Below are positions 62,746-64,000 of a stretch of DNA of 64,000 nucleotides, one piece after another. The notes beneath the pieces are model-generated. The model saw nothing but the letters and a program-made list of their open reading frames with translations. It had not been told where the DNA came from and did no database searches. The translations under genes and the position numbers were made by a program. This DNA is from Pseudomonadota bacterium (GTDB taxonomy: Bacteria; Pseudomonadota; Gammaproteobacteria; Steroidobacterales; JBCBZW01): contig JBCCWS010000018.1 of assembly GCA_039193195.1 (NCBI GenBank), forward strand, positions 1 to 64,000, written 5' to 3'. Each line of letters starts with the position of its first letter. Position 1 is the stretch's first letter.

Positions 62746-62871
62746 TTTCTCGCTCCCTCGCCCTGTTAGCCCGTGATGCTACGGCGCGCATATGGTTTGA
62801 ACAAGCGCTTCACCACGAGCAAGTGGCCCATCATGCGTCATCGCTGGCGGTGGAGCTCGTTAACTCCCGCA

Positions 62872-63561
62872 TCAGGAATGCCGACGGGCACACCACGGCT
62901 TAAAGCAACCCGCAGCGAGCGCCGCGGCGAGCGCAACACCTGCGCACGCCATCAAGGGGAGCGCCCAGACCGCGCCGAGCACCCACAGGGTGAGACCACT
63001 GAATAGGCACCAGCTTAGGGGCACGATCATCGATACCCACAGTGCCCAACCGCGCAGGGCGAGCAGACACACACCGAGCGTCGCTACTGCGGTCGGGTCC
63101 GGGTGGATGCCCACCACCTCGCCGCGACCGAAGCCCCCCGCCGTGGCGAACGCGAGCACGGGATAGCACAGGCCTAGCCAACACAGTACGGCCCCCACCC
63201 AAGGCACGGGCGCAGGATGCGATCGCTCCCCCAGAGCGAATTTCCCTGATAGGCCCAAGGCAGCCAGGAGCGCGCCCTGGCCGTAGAAGACCCAGGCGAT
63301 CGGGCCTGCGGCCCAATTGAGGCTGGCGTACTCGCTCAACAGAAACCCGTAGCCGACCCACACCCACATCGCGGTTAGCAACAGCGCCACGCTGCGTCGA
63401 TGTCCCCAGCGCAGCATGGGCAGTAACGCGAGCGTCCCCGCGAGGCTTAGCAGATGCAGCGGCCACTCGGTCGCGTTCACCCGCTCGATCATCCGAAAGT
63501 AGACCTCCGCCGAGAAGGGAACGAAGTCAGCGAGGCGGTAAGTCAGCCACTCGCCGGTCAA
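62872..63561 (-). CDS. Multi-pass membrane protein (DUF6064-like)
   Basis: About 229 residues with six or seven hydrophobic segments and an N-terminal Y-R-L-A-D-F-V-P-F-S-A-E-V-Y-F-R-M-I-E-R-x-N motif that recalls the DUF6064 family; the identification is tentative. The start is taken as TTG at 63561, overlapping the stop of the aldo/keto reductase gene; the frame is open to 63726, but that part lies inside the reductase gene. The function is unknown. Confidence 0.6.
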   Translation of the reverse strand: MTGEWLTYRLADFVPFSAEVYFRMIERVNATEWPLHLLSLAGTLALLPMLRWGHRRSVALLLTAMWVWVGYGFLLSEYASLNWAAGPIAWVFYGQGALLAALGLSGKFALGERSHPAPVPWVGAVLCWLGLCYPVLAFATAGGFGRGEVVGIHPDPTAVATLGVCLLALRGWALWVSMIVPLSWCLFSGLTLWVLGAVWALPLMACAGVALAAALAAGCFKPWCARRHS

Positions 63562-64000
63562 ATCGACTCCAGGTCGCGCACCATGCGCGCACGGTGGTCT
63601 GGCGTCGGCATCGACCCCACGCCCGCACGCATGTTCTCGTGCATGTGCGCGAGCTGGCTGGTGGCCGGAATGGCACAGGCGACGGCGGGATGCGAGACGA
63701 TAAAGCGCAGCAGGTAGTCCGCCCAAGTCTCACAGCCGAACGCGTCACGGGCCCAGCTCGGCACAGCATGCGAGCGCTTCAGGGTTCTGATCAGAGCACC
63801 GCCGTCGTAGGGGCGATTGGCGATCACGGCGATACCCCGTTCGCGGGCGATCGGTAACAGCCGTCGCTCCACATCCCGGTGGGTGATGTTGTAGGTCAGC
63901 TGGACAAAGTCGAGGTCTCGCGTCTCGAGCACGCGCTCGAGCTCGCGGTGGCGGCGGCCGTGCGAGGTGGTGACCCCGACGTAGCGCAAGGCGCCGTCTG
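63558..64000 (-). CDS. Aldo/keto reductase, C-terminal part (cut by window end)
   Basis: The frame runs off the right edge of the window; the visible 147 codons are the C-terminal half. R-Y-V-G-V-T-T-S, F-V-Q-L-T-Y-N-I-T-H-R and G-I-A-V-I-A-N-R-P-Y segments match the later beta strands of the aldo/keto reductase barrel, and S-H-P-A-V-A-C-A-I-P-A-T-S is the NADP-binding region. It is an NADPH-dependent oxidoreductase of unknown substrate. It overlaps the start of the membrane protein gene by four bases. Confidence 0.82.
   Translation of the reverse strand, partial: DGALRYVGVTTSHGRRHRELERVLETRDLDFVQLTYNITHRDVERRLLPIARERGIAVIANRPYDGGALIRTLKRSHAVPSWARDAFGCETWADYLLRFIVSHPAVACAIPATSQLAHMHENMRAGVGSMPTPDHRARMVRDLESI

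Overview
The window is high-GC DNA, about two thirds G+C by eye, densely packed with co-directional and often overlapping genes. It reads as a chromosomal segment of a free-living Gram-negative bacterium, most likely a gammaproteobacterium. The evidence is a TrmH close to the enterobacterial form, LptF/LptG-type permeases, Wza/Wzz-type export, exosortase machinery and a type I secretion locus. No phage, insertion sequence, CRISPR array or rRNA was seen.

Layout. (1) 1-12133: a giant secreted protein, cut by the window start, with at least fifteen cadherin-like repeats of about 102 residues and C-terminal RTX repeats. It is followed by its probable type I exporter: two ABC ATPases in tandem and an HlyD-type adaptor. 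(2) 12139-17081, minus strand: a secreted EF-hand protein with three alpha/beta-hydrolase domains, and an NhaC-type antiporter. (3) 17554-31543: a bacterial sphingolipid locus. The plus-strand operon encodes an acyl-AMP ligase, a CerR-type reductase, an acyl carrier protein and a serine palmitoyltransferase-like enzyme. Facing genes encode a ceramide synthase-like GNAT protein, a lipid kinase, two nucleotidyltransferases, a CDP-alcohol phosphotransferase, a metallophosphoesterase, a HIT protein and an LptF/LptG pair. Together they suggest ceramide synthesis, addition of a phospho-headgroup and transfer towards the outer membrane. (4) 31826-37356: mixed housekeeping genes (sodium symporter, tRNA-Arg, fasciclin protein, peroxiredoxin, trmH). 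(5) 37362-55357, all minus strand: an exosortase/exopolysaccharide cluster with Wza, beta-barrel, Wzz, tyrosine kinase, ATPase, TIGR03790, O-antigen ligase-like protein, three glycosyltransferases, an exosortase-EpsI fusion, a WecA-like transferase and a PrsT-like TPR lipoprotein. (6) 55927-57150: a Xre/MbcA-RES toxin-antitoxin pair. (7) 57388-61898: a large subtilisin-like secreted protease with its terminator. (8) 62116-64000, minus strand: a methyltransferase, a small membrane protein and the end of an aldo/keto reductase.

The strongest leads are the sphingolipid/headgroup/LPT-like locus, a predicted pseudoknot in the long leader of its first operon, the triple hydrolase whose three nucleophile positions are Leu, Cys and Ser, and the paired ABC ATPases of the secretion locus, both of which lack the switch histidine. 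All functional statements are homology judgements made by reading; no database search was run.
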